The notes below the pieces were generated by a model. That model made no database searches and was not told where the DNA came from. It saw nothing but the letters and a program-made list of their open reading frames with translations. Source: Marimicrobium sp913061115 (lineage in GTDB: Bacteria; Pseudomonadota; Gammaproteobacteria; Pseudomonadales; Halieaceae). Taken from it: a DNA stretch of 64,000 bases. Position 1 is the stretch's first letter. Every line of letters starts with the position of its first letter. Positions 44,376 to 52,604 of the stretch are shown one piece after another. The translations under genes and the position numbers were made by a program. The stretch is taken from the NCBI RefSeq assembly GCF_047729875.1, contig NZ_CP159826.1:1426001-1490000 (forward strand), given 5' to 3'.

Positions 44376-45695
44376 CTAACCCTCGACGTAGTACCTCGCG
44401 ATCGCTCCGCGTAGCGACCCCGAGTAGAAGTCGCGACCGTACCCCGGACAGAAGAACATCCCACTGATCGACGGGGCGCCGCTCGGCGCTCGACCGAGTT
44501 CTCGCCCGGTCTCGATGTCGACGACGACGGCCATCGATCCCTCGGCGCTGCTCGCCGGACCCATCGCCGCGCCGTCTTCGAGCACGAGTTCGCCCGTGTC
44601 GGAGTACAAGATCATCTGGACCGCGCATCGCCAGTCGTGCTGCCAAAGAGAGGTATACTGACCGGGTCCCTCGAAGCGCCACGCGCCAACCTTCGCGTTC
44701 ATCATGTCGTATGCGACGAGAATCCGTCGCTCAGGATCGTAGAGCGGCGGCCCGACGTTGACCGCGTTGGGCATGCCGAAGGTCTCGATCACGTCTCGTT
44801 CGCCGGGATCGTCGATCGGGAAACGAAACGCTCGCTGCGGCGCCGACGCCAGGCCCCGCCACGGCGGCGGCCGGCCCATGTCCATCATCCAGATGCAGTC
44901 GCTGCCCACGCTGGTATCCCAGCCGTCGCCCTGGTCCTCGCCCTCGATCTCGTACGAACCCTGCCAATCTGAATCGAGCATGAGTCGCCCGCCTTCGTAT
45001 CGCAGTCGATATATCTTTGTCGCGCTCGTGAAGTAGACGAACTCGCCCTCCTTCGTTCGATCGCTCGAAAAGCGACCCATGCATGCTTCCGGAATCTCGA
45101 GCGGTTCTCCGACCGACTCAAGGCGCTCAGGTTCAAGAAGCGAGAACTTGCAGTTCACACTCGGATCAGTGCCGAGGTTCTTCATCAAGAGGTTGCCATC
45201 AGAGAGAATCAGCAACCCATTGTAGGGCGCGTCCACGGGTAGCTTCCGCTCGGCGACGACGCGACAATCCTCGTCGAGGCGATGGCAGTAGCGCCCGTTC
45301 ACCATGTAGAGATCGCCGTTCTCGTGGACGACGACCGCACCGCACCACAAATGGCCACCGGACGGAAGCTCGGGTGATCGCGCCAGCGTCTTGAGCGTGA
45401 TCGGGTCAATGCGCTCGAGCCAACCCGAAGTGTCTCCTTGATCGCGATACTGAGGCGGAAACTCGCTCTGCCCCAACCCGGCACCGCCCTGCACGAAGAT
45501 CTCGCCCGGCGCGCGCTGAACCTGCATCACCGCCCAGCCATCCATCTGCCGAGTCGTCGAGAGCAGTCTCTCGCCATCCTTCAGCGCGAGGCCCGGCGAG
45601 GAGACGAGCTTCTGTCGCCGCGGCCCCCCGCATTCGACCGGCCATGCCGAAGGGTAATAGCCCGCGAGTTTTCCGTCTCTGTCGAGTTCGGTCAT
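44376..45695 (-). CDS. beta-propeller protein of unknown function, GC-rich
   Basis: 439 residues, no obvious signal peptide. Repeated blade-like strands occur (GWLERIDPITLKTLARSPE, CGAVVVHENGDLYMVNGRY, YNGLLILSDGNLLMKNLG, AKIYRLRY-like, GELVLEDGAAMG, MAVVVDIETGRELGR), as in PQQ/NHL-type propellers. No catalytic motif is recognised. The coding sequence is clearly richer in G+C than all its neighbours and uses Arg/Glu/Asp codons differently, so it is probably imported. It is divergent from a nitroreductase stub across a long palindrome. The ATG at 45695 has a weak ribosome site (AAAGGAAACCG). Confidence 0.72.
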   Translation of the reverse strand: MTELDRDGKLAGYYPSAWPVECGGPRRQKLVSSPGLALKDGERLLSTTRQMDGWAVMQVQRAPGEIFVQGGAGLGQSEFPPQYRDQGDTSGWLERIDPITLKTLARSPELPSGGHLWCGAVVVHENGDLYMVNGRYCHRLDEDCRVVAERKLPVDAPYNGLLILSDGNLLMKNLGTDPSVNCKFSLLEPERLESVGEPLEIPEACMGRFSSDRTKEGEFVYFTSATKIYRLRYEGGRLMLDSDWQGSYEIEGEDQGDGWDTSVGSDCIWMMDMGRPPPWRGLASAPQRAFRFPIDDPGERDVIETFGMPNAVNVGPPLYDPERRILVAYDMMNAKVGAWRFEGPGQYTSLWQHDWRCAVQMILYSDTGELVLEDGAAMGPASSAEGSMAVVVDIETGRELGRAPSGAPSISGMFFCPGYGRDFYSGSLRGAIARYYVEG

Positions 45696-45750
45696 CGGTT
45701 TCCTTTGATTCGAGTGTACGCATCCCAGAAAGAGGGTTGCCTATCTAAAA

Positions 45751-45777
45751 TATTATGGCATAATTGGTGCCATAATA
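45751..45777. promoter_or_regulatory. 10-bp-arm palindrome, likely operator
   Basis: TATTATGGCA (45751-45760) is the exact reverse complement of TGCCATAATA (45768-45777), with a 7-base centre. It lies between the divergent beta-propeller gene and the nitroreductase stub, 23 bases before the stub's ATG. Arm length and position fit a MarR/HxlR-type operator; no regulator is next to it. Confidence 0.65.
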
Positions 45778-45799
45778 CAATGTTGCTAAGACTAATCTT

Positions 45800-45871
45800 A
45801 TGAATTTCACTCAGTTTTCCGAGTCGCGAAAAAGTACTCGAGGTTTTCAGGAGAAACCGGTCCCTAAAGAG
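45800..45871 (+). pseudogene. 5' stub of a nitroreductase gene
   Basis: The first ~24 codons read MNFTQFSESRKSTRGFQEKP then VPKE, the standard opening of FMN nitroreductases (xSxRxF-x-x-KPVP). The frame stays open afterwards but turns into unrelated residues and then into the IS91-like element. The rest of the enzyme is missing from the window. Confidence 0.7.
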
Positions 45872-45992
45872 GATGCGGCGCCTTCAGGCACGACGTGCAA
45901 GATGAACCACCGCGTCGTAATGGACGTCCCGGAACGGGGCAAATATGCCTCATCAGAAGCGTATTCGTCAGAATACTCCCTACCGGTGGTGA

Positions 45993-46377
45993 AGTATCGG
46001 ACAAATAAACGGCCTGCGCATCTCAAATGCAGTCGCCTCGAACACGGGTTTCTTCGTTTACGTTGCGCTACGTGTCGGCTGGAGCGTCTCGTAGCGATAT
46101 CCTGGACCCAGCGACTCAAGCGCGTCTTCAATATCGATCGAGGTTTGCGGTCATTGCAGCGGATCGGTAACGGCTTCTCAGCAGGGACACTACTGAAAAA
46201 CGCGTGGCACGGCCGGTTGCATGCTATCGTTCAGAAATGGACGGATATGCATTGTGCGATCACCTCGGCGAACAACTTTTCAGGGTAATCGGTGGTTATT
46301 TCGCGAATTTCTTCAGGTCAGTCGGCAGCATCAGTAAGGAAATCTAGTCTCAATAGGCTGTTTATTTGTCCTATACT
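45993..46377 (+). mobile_element. internally deleted IS91-family element with inverted ends
   Basis: A 385-base unit bounded by a 23-base inverted pair: it starts AGTATCGGACAAATAAACGG and ends with the complement of AGTATAGGACAAATAAACAG (21 of 23 positions agree). The right 200 bases (46178-46377) match copy A at 36003 and copy C at 48071. Between the ends is the wreck of a transposase (see next entry). It sits in the middle of the scrambled zone, between a nitroreductase stub and a DUF2855 gene. Confidence 0.8.
46018..46180 (+). pseudogene. IS91-family transposase, two fused end fragments
   Basis: Reading through gives HLKCSRLEHGFLRLRCATCR then LERLVAIS, the N-terminal zinc-binding domain of IS91-type transposases. 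This is joined directly to WTQRLKRVFNID, which belongs near their C-terminus; a +1 shift then continues EVCGHCSGSV, the distal Cys-x-x-Cys. The whole catalytic centre between is deleted. The N-terminal codons before HLKC are also replaced by the 23-base end. Non-functional. Confidence 0.8.
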
Positions 46378-46587
46378 TAAGCTTGCAGCATTAGAGAAGA
46401 CCATCGCCTATCCCATCGAAACTAGCTTGTATTTGAGCGATCCCAGATTCCTGCTGGCTTTGCTCCTGATTGCTCTGACCGCACTACTTGACAGTATCGT
46501 TAAAGCGCGCCCATCCGCGTCGGGCCAATAAGCCAATGTTGCGCTTTAGAACTATCAGAGAATTTTCTGAAGTAAAGAGGTTAAATT

Positions 46588-47847
46588 ATGAATTTTATTG
46601 AACGCCAATTTCCGCTATTAAGCTGGATTATGAAGGCCCGGGAAGCACGGTTTTTTGCAAAAGGATTCTTTGCAGCACTTTCCCAAACTCGTAAAAGCCG
46701 TTTAACAGCCAGAGAGCTAAACCTGCAGGTGGCAACGGATGCGGGAAATCAGCCTGATATTGCTGCGCTGCAATTTCAGCTTGGTATGACAAAGAATGTG
46801 CAGTTTCTGCCACTCAATAAGAACGTTGATAGTATACCGCTGGCAGAGAATGAAGTGCTCTTTGTGCCGGTATCTTTGGCGGCTAACAGATACATCACTT
46901 TTTACAACAGTGGGTACCTTATTCAGGGTATCGAAAACTTTGTAGATCCAAAGGGTGTGCAGAATACGCGATCGTTTAAATCAGCACCTTGCTGGGGGCG
47001 CTGCAAAGTGTATCGTTCAAACCATCCCGATATACAAGAAGGCAGTACCTACTATGGCTTCTGGCCGTTGGCGGCTTACTGTGTGCGCAGTGTTTGCGAT
47101 GTGGACGACCAAGCATTTATTGCTTACTTAAATTTGCCAACCTTCAGTGGACCAAAAGAATGGTTGAAGTTGATTAAAATGGAAGACGACTCAAACGCAA
47201 TGGATAACTACGAGTATATGAAGATAGGCATCACCTACGCGCGCGAATTAGAAGATATGAATTATTTCGATGCAGAGCGTTTGGTGATCAGTTCTGCTTC
47301 CAGTGCTTCCGGGCAAATTATTGCCATGTGCCTGAAGGAGCTAAATCCTTCTTTTACGGTGATTGGACTAACGTCCGAACGGAACTTGGAGTTTGTTAAA
47401 CAGTTTTCGTATTTCGATGAGGTCTACCCCTATGACGAAATCAAATCTGGCCCGAACGCCAACAAGAGTCTCTATTTTGATGCCCTGGGTTGGGAGTCGG
47501 TAACAAAGGATGTTTTCGAACACTTCGAAATCTCCCGATGGTGGATCTACGGTGAGGGCGGCGATCGTACATTCTTCAAATATCTTAAGAAGAATCGTAA
47601 AGGGACACTTTATAGCAATCTGGCAGACTCTTATATCTACCAGATTCGAAGTGGTATTACAGATAACGAGATGTTAGAACAGTGCCGCAGCATGATTAAC
47701 AAATACGACCTGGAAAAGCAGTGGTATACCGGTGTTCGGAAGGTATCCAAGAGTAAAGATCTATTCGATCTTTATCAAGCCTATGTGAACAACGCGCATA
47801 GCGGTGAAAAGGTAGTTTACCAATCGCCAGTACTGGCTGAATCGTAG
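46588..47847 (+). CDS. DUF2855 family protein
   Basis: 419 residues, with AGAGG 7 bases before the ATG. Family-type segments: APCWGRCKVYRSNHPDIQEG and STYYGFWPLAAYCV early on; SASSASGQIIAMCLKEL and VIGLTSERNLEFVKQF, YFDEVYPYDEI later, which look like the degenerate nucleotide-binding half of a medium-chain reductase, as in DUF2855. Function unknown. The 210 bases upstream, to the IS91-like element, include an open hydrophobic frame (to 46531) that looks like another gene remnant. Confidence 0.8.
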   Translation: MNFIERQFPLLSWIMKAREARFFAKGFFAALSQTRKSRLTARELNLQVATDAGNQPDIAALQFQLGMTKNVQFLPLNKNVDSIPLAENEVLFVPVSLAANRYITFYNSGYLIQGIENFVDPKGVQNTRSFKSAPCWGRCKVYRSNHPDIQEGSTYYGFWPLAAYCVRSVCDVDDQAFIAYLNLPTFSGPKEWLKLIKMEDDSNAMDNYEYMKIGITYARELEDMNYFDAERLVISSASSASGQIIAMCLKELNPSFTVIGLTSERNLEFVKQFSYFDEVYPYDEIKSGPNANKSLYFDALGWESVTKDVFEHFEISRWWIYGEGGDRTFFKYLKKNRKGTLYSNLADSYIYQIRSGITDNEMLEQCRSMINKYDLEKQWYTGVRKVSKSKDLFDLYQAYVNNAHSGEKVVYQSPVLAES

Positions 47848-47970
47848 TTGCTTAGAGTGGTATAGCTCCGTATATGGAAAGAAAATAAGTGCTAAGGGAG
47901 TGGATTAAACAGACTTTTCGCCGAGAACATAGGCATAGGGTGGCTGATGCTTATGGATATTAATCGGACG

Positions 47971-48070
47971 CTACAGTCGCGTGGTCACAAAAATTTCACC
48001 GCCGACAGATTGCATCAGTTCAGACCAATTGGATTTCTCCTTGGCATCCATCATGTCAACAACTTCCAAA
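47971..48070 (-). pseudogene. possible 3' remnant of a gene cut by an IS91-like end
   Basis: The minus-strand frame from the element boundary reads LEVVDMMDAKEKSNWSELMQ and SVGGEIFVTTRL and then stops at 47971. The residues look protein-like, with no start codon context, and the frame ends exactly at the element (48071). Family not recognised. The rest of the 597-base gap 47848-48444 holds copy C and a 19-bp duplication but no gene. Confidence 0.35.
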
Positions 48071-48234
48071 AGTATAGGACAAATAAACGGCCTATTGAGA
48101 TTAAATGTCCTGACTGATCCTGCTAACTGAACTAGAGAAATTCTCGAAATACCCGCCTAGTGGGCTGAAAAGTTGTTCGCTGAGGTGACCGTGCAATTCA
48201 TATTCGTCCATTCCTGAACGAGAGCCCGCAGCAG
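48071..48234 (+). mobile_element. solo end of an IS91-like element (copy C)
   Basis: Begins AGTATAGGACAAATAAACGG and matches copy A (36003) closely for ~164 bases, diverging after GCCCGCAGCAG. No transposase sequence remains. It abuts the truncated minus-strand frame that ends at 48070. Confidence 0.8.
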
Positions 48235-48388
48235 TGTGTGTGGGGGGGTCTCCTTGGGCATGCCGGCATTGAATGTCTGCTGCGGCCCAAGAGAGGGTCA
48301 TGTTGATTGTGGCCTACAGAGATATGTTCTATCCCCTGTGGGTCACGTGGTGACGCACCACATTTGGGCTGAAGTCTGTTGCCACCTT

Positions 48389-48426
48389 TAGAGGAGCCGT
48401 TAGCTAATAGAGGAGCCGTTAGCTAA
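48389..48426 (+). repeat. perfect tandem duplication of 19 bp
   Basis: TAGAGGAGCCGTTAGCTAA occurs twice back to back (48389-48407 and 48408-48426). Each copy ends in the palindrome TTAGCTAA. It lies 19 bases past the stop of the minus-strand lipoprotein gene. Confidence 0.85.
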
Positions 48427-48444
48427 GCCAAACGGCCATTTCAC

Positions 48445-48852
48445 TTAGTACATCATAGGTCGAGGCCACGCGCCCCAGGCATTCCAGTTCATTTCGTTTG
48501 CCTCTGAAGCTTCCGCGGTTGCTCTTTGCTCATTCGCGATATTTTGCTGTATTGAGAGGCGTTGATACGCTTGATAGTTTTTCTCTGAACCCACGTAGAC
48601 GCACTTGCAGGTAGTCGGGTCGGCATAAGCAAAGACCGTTTCTCCATCCATTGTCGTGGCCACAACTTTGCGTTCAGTCATGGTTTTAAGACGGGCCATC
48701 TTTTCCGGTGTATCGGCCAGTTTCATTTGGAAGCCCGCAGCGGATAGTCGTCTTTCTGTATCCATCGCTGATTGATTCGCGATGGAGGCGCAACCGGTGA
48801 TTGCAACGGCCACCACTGCGGCGCCGAATGTTTTTGTCAGAATATTGCTCAT
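48445..48852 (-). CDS. small lipoprotein, unknown function
   Basis: 135 residues with AGGAG 7 bases before the ATG. Signal: LTKTFGAAVVAVAITGC, lipobox ITGC, Cys near residue 21. The mature part contains DTERRLSAAGFQMKLAD and a Cys pair in DPTTCKCVYVGS, then a Gln/Ala/Glu-rich helix and a Trp-rich tail (NWNAWGAWP). The AAGFQ...ADTPEK pattern resembles small lipoproteins described only as hypothetical. Stand-alone gene. Confidence 0.78.
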   Translation of the reverse strand: MSNILTKTFGAAVVAVAITGCASIANQSAMDTERRLSAAGFQMKLADTPEKMARLKTMTERKVVATTMDGETVFAYADPTTCKCVYVGSEKNYQAYQRLSIQQNIANEQRATAEASEANEMNWNAWGAWPRPMMY

Positions 48853-49119
48853 GGTGTTCTCCTGTTAAGTGTCAATTCATTACCCGAGGGCACGGGGCAG
48901 CATATCATCTTTATACTCAGGCAACATATCCGTGAGTGCGCATCGCGGTGCTTGGGCGATGAGGGTCAGGGGGACTAAATAGATGAACTCACGTGTCTAA
49001 GAGGCTGCGCAGCGAGAGAAGTAGGATAGTCAGTGCCTTACGTTATAGACGTTTAACCGGTATAGTCTTTGGGAATAATACTAATTTAGCCTTTACAGGG
49101 CATTTAGGGAAGAAAACTC

Positions 49120-50541
49120 ATGTCATTGAAGTGCAAGGCTCGACACTTTGCTCAACTGCTCGCAGCGGTTGTGCTTATCGGCGCATCACCAGCGGATGCG
49201 CAAACTCCAGCTCTCGCTTCGCAGGTGAGGGCCCAAGAGCAGGGCATCGCGCTCGCGATATCCAACAACACTACCTATAATTTGAGTACGCTCGGATCTA
49301 CTGATAGCGAAGACAATGTCAACGGTCCTGGATTTCCGACCTTTATGCTTCCGTATCAGCATTCAGGGACAGGTATTTTTTTACGAGGCGGACCCGCGAG
49401 TGAGGGCTTGGTAGAACAGGTCTATTATCTGGAACCGCCTGACGGCCGCAGCCTGGTAGGTGAGGGCACGTATTTCAGTCTTGTGTTTCAGGCCGAGACG
49501 GATTGGGACCTCAAAGCCGCGGCAAGCGATGTGTTGCATGCGGTTAAGTCGAAGGTGTCTTCCGAGGCGAAGGACAGTCTAAAAGACGATGCGAAGAAGG
49601 GGGGTGATGATGCGCTTAAAGCGGCAGGGGCCGAGGATGGGATGACAGAGGTAATAGAGACGATGAAGGTGATAGAGGCCATCGCCAAATTGTTTAAGGC
49701 GCTCGACCCTGAGTACGTTATGGTGTTCGGCTGGCAGTCGCAGCCAAGTTATCCGTTCTACGCGAATGAATCCTGCATCTCTGAGAATGTAACCAGCCCC
49801 GCTCCCGCTAACGTTGTTATTGTAGGGCCAGATCAAACACCAACGGCTGACAACACCGATGAATTTTTCGTTTTGTCTGCACTCAGTGTGAATGCGCAAA
49901 ACCCAGGCTTTGTTGATGCCAGTATCACGCCGATGTGTGCTTATGCCTGCGCCGCGTTTAATGCCTCCAATGATTGGCTTAATAGCTACACTGAAGCCGA
50001 ATGTAATAGCCAGTTCACGGGCAGCAACACTGCGGCCGCTGTTGACGTCTATAACGGCTATGACCAACTGAATGCGTGCATACGTACTGCTGCGGATGGG
50101 CCAGCCGGCGTATCCTGGGTCACACCACCAACCGGCGCGATCGAACGATGGCATCCCGATGGCAGTTCATGCGTCCAGAATCCGATAAACTACCCAGTTG
50201 TCACGGACAGTATTTGTGGTGTCTGCCCCGGCTCAGGTCAACCTCAACTACCCAGCGGCAGTTGGCAGGAATCATGCGAACAAACCTCCTGGGAGTCTCC
50301 GACGCTTTGCGCCAACTGTGCGACCATTGTTTCCGGCGTCAGTTTTAATAGCTGTGCCACCTGCAGCAGCGGAGACTTTACGAATGATAACGGAACGCTG
50401 ACCTGCGCCAATTCCGCGGCGGCCTCTAGTGAGCAAACATTGACATTTCCCGACTTGTCACCGCGATCGCCATTTTTCGAGCAGCTTGCTGCCGCTCAGC
50501 TTCCTGACCTAAGCAAGCCTTTTTCTGGAGAACGCCGATGA
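49120..50541 (+). CDS. Cys-rich exported protein, possible CVNH-like C-terminal domain
   Basis: 473 residues. Signal peptide FAQLLAAVVLIGASPADA, cut near residue 27. Residues ~30-120 are beta-rich (LALSNN-type strands, YQHSGTGIFLRGG). An Ala/Lys/Asp-rich helical insertion follows (SEAKDSLKDDAKKGGDDAL). From ~230 on there are many Cys pairs. The last third (LPSGSWQESCEQTSW, TLCANCATIVSG, NDNGTLTC) has the spacing of a single cyanovirin-N-type repeat (SC...LxAxC...G...N-x-G-x-L), a sugar-binding fold; this is tentative. Its stop overlaps the start of the next gene (ATGA), so the pair is translationally coupled. Confidence 0.72.
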   Translation: MSLKCKARHFAQLLAAVVLIGASPADAQTPALASQVRAQEQGIALAISNNTTYNLSTLGSTDSEDNVNGPGFPTFMLPYQHSGTGIFLRGGPASEGLVEQVYYLEPPDGRSLVGEGTYFSLVFQAETDWDLKAAASDVLHAVKSKVSSEAKDSLKDDAKKGGDDALKAAGAEDGMTEVIETMKVIEAIAKLFKALDPEYVMVFGWQSQPSYPFYANESCISENVTSPAPANVVIVGPDQTPTADNTDEFFVLSALSVNAQNPGFVDASITPMCAYACAAFNASNDWLNSYTEAECNSQFTGSNTAAAVDVYNGYDQLNACIRTAADGPAGVSWVTPPTGAIERWHPDGSSCVQNPINYPVVTDSICGVCPGSGQPQLPSGSWQESCEQTSWESPTLCANCATIVSGVSFNSCATCSSGDFTNDNGTLTCANSAAASSEQTLTFPDLSPRSPFFEQLAAAQLPDLSKPFSGERR

Positions 50542-52544
50542 ACGTAATAGTATCTCTTCATCCGATGCGAACGCTGCTTGCGATTTTTTCATTCGCTATG
50601 GCCCTTCCTGCTCAAGCGGTACTGCTGGAGTCCTATGAGGAAAACAATCAATACATTGGGGTGGCAAACTATGCCTTTAGCTACTCGTCGACGCCCTTGG
50701 TGGTGTCGGGCTACTGCGCAATTGGCACTGAAGAGAATAATAGCTCATGGATAACCATTCCATCTTCTTGCGATACCAGCACAGACGCCACCTGCTGGGC
50801 TGACACGTGTACTGGTGACGGGTGCTCTTTAGAATTGAATGCCGAGGCCACTATATCCGTAGGTTCGATGCGAAAGGGGCTGCTGCGGTACTATGCGGAT
50901 AATCACAACGATAAAAGTCAAGGCTATTGCAACTTCTCGATTGGTACAGCGCTTTTTTCTATTAACTTCGGCTACGAGGACACGGGTGAAGATTTTTCAC
51001 TGTCTCTTTACGCGGAAGCATATGTAGACGACGTATTAACTATTGTCACTAATTCGGATGGTTGGACAACGTCAGGCGCCTGCCCTAATGCACCCAATTT
51101 TACCGCTAGCAGCGGGAGCGATAATGTTGGCAGTCAATACAATTTAATTTGCAATGAGCAGTATGTTGTTAGCCTAGCGGCTGACCCCACTATCTCGCAT
51201 GGCGCAATGATTTCCGTCGTCAACGCGCAGGGCTCGCTGCCGTCGGGCTCACAGGAATTTTCCGCTGATGCTTCCGTTTCATCGCAGCAGGCGTTTAACG
51301 GTTCATCGAGTCAAGAACAGGATTCACGCAAAGGGGTTAATCGCACTGCCGGCCCGTTGAATGCATCGAATCAATCCATCGCGGCGATTGCATCGGCCAC
51401 AGAGGGGTTGCGCAGGCTGAGCAATCAGACCGCGGATGACAGACGATGGCTGGTGACCTCAGACGCTGAAGGCAAGGAGATGCGCGGAGCTTTGCTTTCC
51501 GGCCCCTCGCCTTATACGACCGATCTGGTCGCCTGCCAGCTTAGCGGTGATGATGGTAACTTAGACCCCGTACAGAGAAGCTATAGCTACGACTGTAACG
51601 TCGCCTCTCTGGATGGAACCTCGAACCGCAAGGAAGTGATGACGGTGCCCGGTTCAGTCCTGCGGCCGGGTCAGCTTCAAGCCCCGTTAACGAGAGTCCG
51701 CGCGACGAATCGTGGCGTTCCTTCTCAGGTTAATGTAGCGATTAGCGATTTTGCGAAGAGCGCGCGCCTCGCGTCTCCGGATGGCTCGAAGAATCTGGTC
51801 TGGCACGGCATAGGCACAACGGGTCGAGTCGTGATGGTCAAACGAGAGTTGGAGGACATCGTCGAAGTTGTTACGCATTCTCCCGACGCCTTAACCCCGA
51901 TGTTTATGTCCTGTTCTGGCGCTAACGAGGGCCGCGCACTCAACCCCGTTTACGCCTGCACAGCAAATCTGAGGTGTACAGGCTCGCCCTGTCCCAGCGC
52001 AAGCTGGAGCACTGTGTCAAACCTCACGCTTCCGCTCGCGCTGTTCAAAAATAGGCCGTGCCAGCCCGGCAACGGTGTCGTTGCCGAGGCGCCTTTCTTA
52101 CAGGTGTCAAACCCTACCACCCCTGGCCCGAGTTACCTGACGTTCCGCTCTACGCTGGTATTTCCGAGCGGCAGCGTGGTGAGACCCGACCAAACCGGTT
52201 TTCGCCTGCTGGTGCAAGATGCTAATGGCCATACCGTTGTCGACGCGGACGTCCCTGCAACTCCGGGCGGGGGACGAGGTCCAATGAACACATGGAAAAT
52301 CCACGGAGGCGGGGAGAGGTTTACATTCCAGTCCTCTAGTTTCAGAGGCGCTCTTCGTCCGAAAGTCACGATCGAACAAGGAGATGGCCGCGACGAGTGG
52401 CTTGTCTCCGTGAGTGGCGGCACGCTAAGCGACTTAAACGATCTGGGCCTGAATTTCCCGCTCACTGCAAGCCTGACGCTGCAGCCGGCTGATCAAAACA
52501 GCGGGCTGTGTACGTCAACGGAATTTGCGAGTGCCTCCAACTGA
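50538..52544 (+). CDS. large Cys-rich exported protein of unknown function
   Basis: 668 residues with GGAG 8 bases before an ATG that overlaps the preceding stop. Signal peptide RTLLAIFSFAMALPAQA. The N-terminal ~190 residues are Cys- and aromatic-rich (CDTSTDATCWADTCTGDGC). A Ser/Gln-rich linker follows (ASVSSQQAFNGSSSQEQDS), then a C-terminal beta-rich region with PCPSASW and late strands (YLTFRSTLVFPSGSVVRPDQ, WKIHGGGERFTFQSSSF) that look like a repeat-free sandwich. No known domain recognised. Likely acts outside the cell with the 473-residue partner. Confidence 0.7.
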   Translation: MNVIVSLHPMRTLLAIFSFAMALPAQAVLLESYEENNQYIGVANYAFSYSSTPLVVSGYCAIGTEENNSSWITIPSSCDTSTDATCWADTCTGDGCSLELNAEATISVGSMRKGLLRYYADNHNDKSQGYCNFSIGTALFSINFGYEDTGEDFSLSLYAEAYVDDVLTIVTNSDGWTTSGACPNAPNFTASSGSDNVGSQYNLICNEQYVVSLAADPTISHGAMISVVNAQGSLPSGSQEFSADASVSSQQAFNGSSSQEQDSRKGVNRTAGPLNASNQSIAAIASATEGLRRLSNQTADDRRWLVTSDAEGKEMRGALLSGPSPYTTDLVACQLSGDDGNLDPVQRSYSYDCNVASLDGTSNRKEVMTVPGSVLRPGQLQAPLTRVRATNRGVPSQVNVAISDFAKSARLASPDGSKNLVWHGIGTTGRVVMVKRELEDIVEVVTHSPDALTPMFMSCSGANEGRALNPVYACTANLRCTGSPCPSASWSTVSNLTLPLALFKNRPCQPGNGVVAEAPFLQVSNPTTPGPSYLTFRSTLVFPSGSVVRPDQTGFRLLVQDANGHTVVDADVPATPGGGRGPMNTWKIHGGGERFTFQSSSFRGALRPKVTIEQGDGRDEWLVSVSGGTLSDLNDLGLNFPLTASLTLQPADQNSGLCTSTEFASASN

Positions 52545-52562
52545 GGCAGTGGAGGCGCTGCC
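52545..52562. terminator. weak hairpin between convergent genes
   Basis: GGCAG (52545-52549) pairs with CTGCC (52558-52562), one more A-T pair outside, with no T-run on either side. It is the only stem in the 60-base gap between the secreted pair and the hydrolase gene; activity is uncertain. Confidence 0.3.
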
Positions 52563-52604
52563 TAGCATGTGTTGCTGGCAGCAGTGTTGCTTGTTCTTAT
52601 CGGG

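Noticed and set aside
46200..46320. Conserved-looking peptide (MDGYALCDHLGEQLF type) encoded in the IS91-end repeats
   Set aside because: The reading frame aligns among copies B and C, but copy A has an in-frame stop and the substitutions are not mainly synonymous, so DNA-level similarity explains it.
46292..46531. 79-codon frame with a hydrophobic C-terminus after the IS91-like unit
   Set aside because: Its first half is IS end sequence and it lacks its own start; the rest may be a gene remnant but no family is visible.
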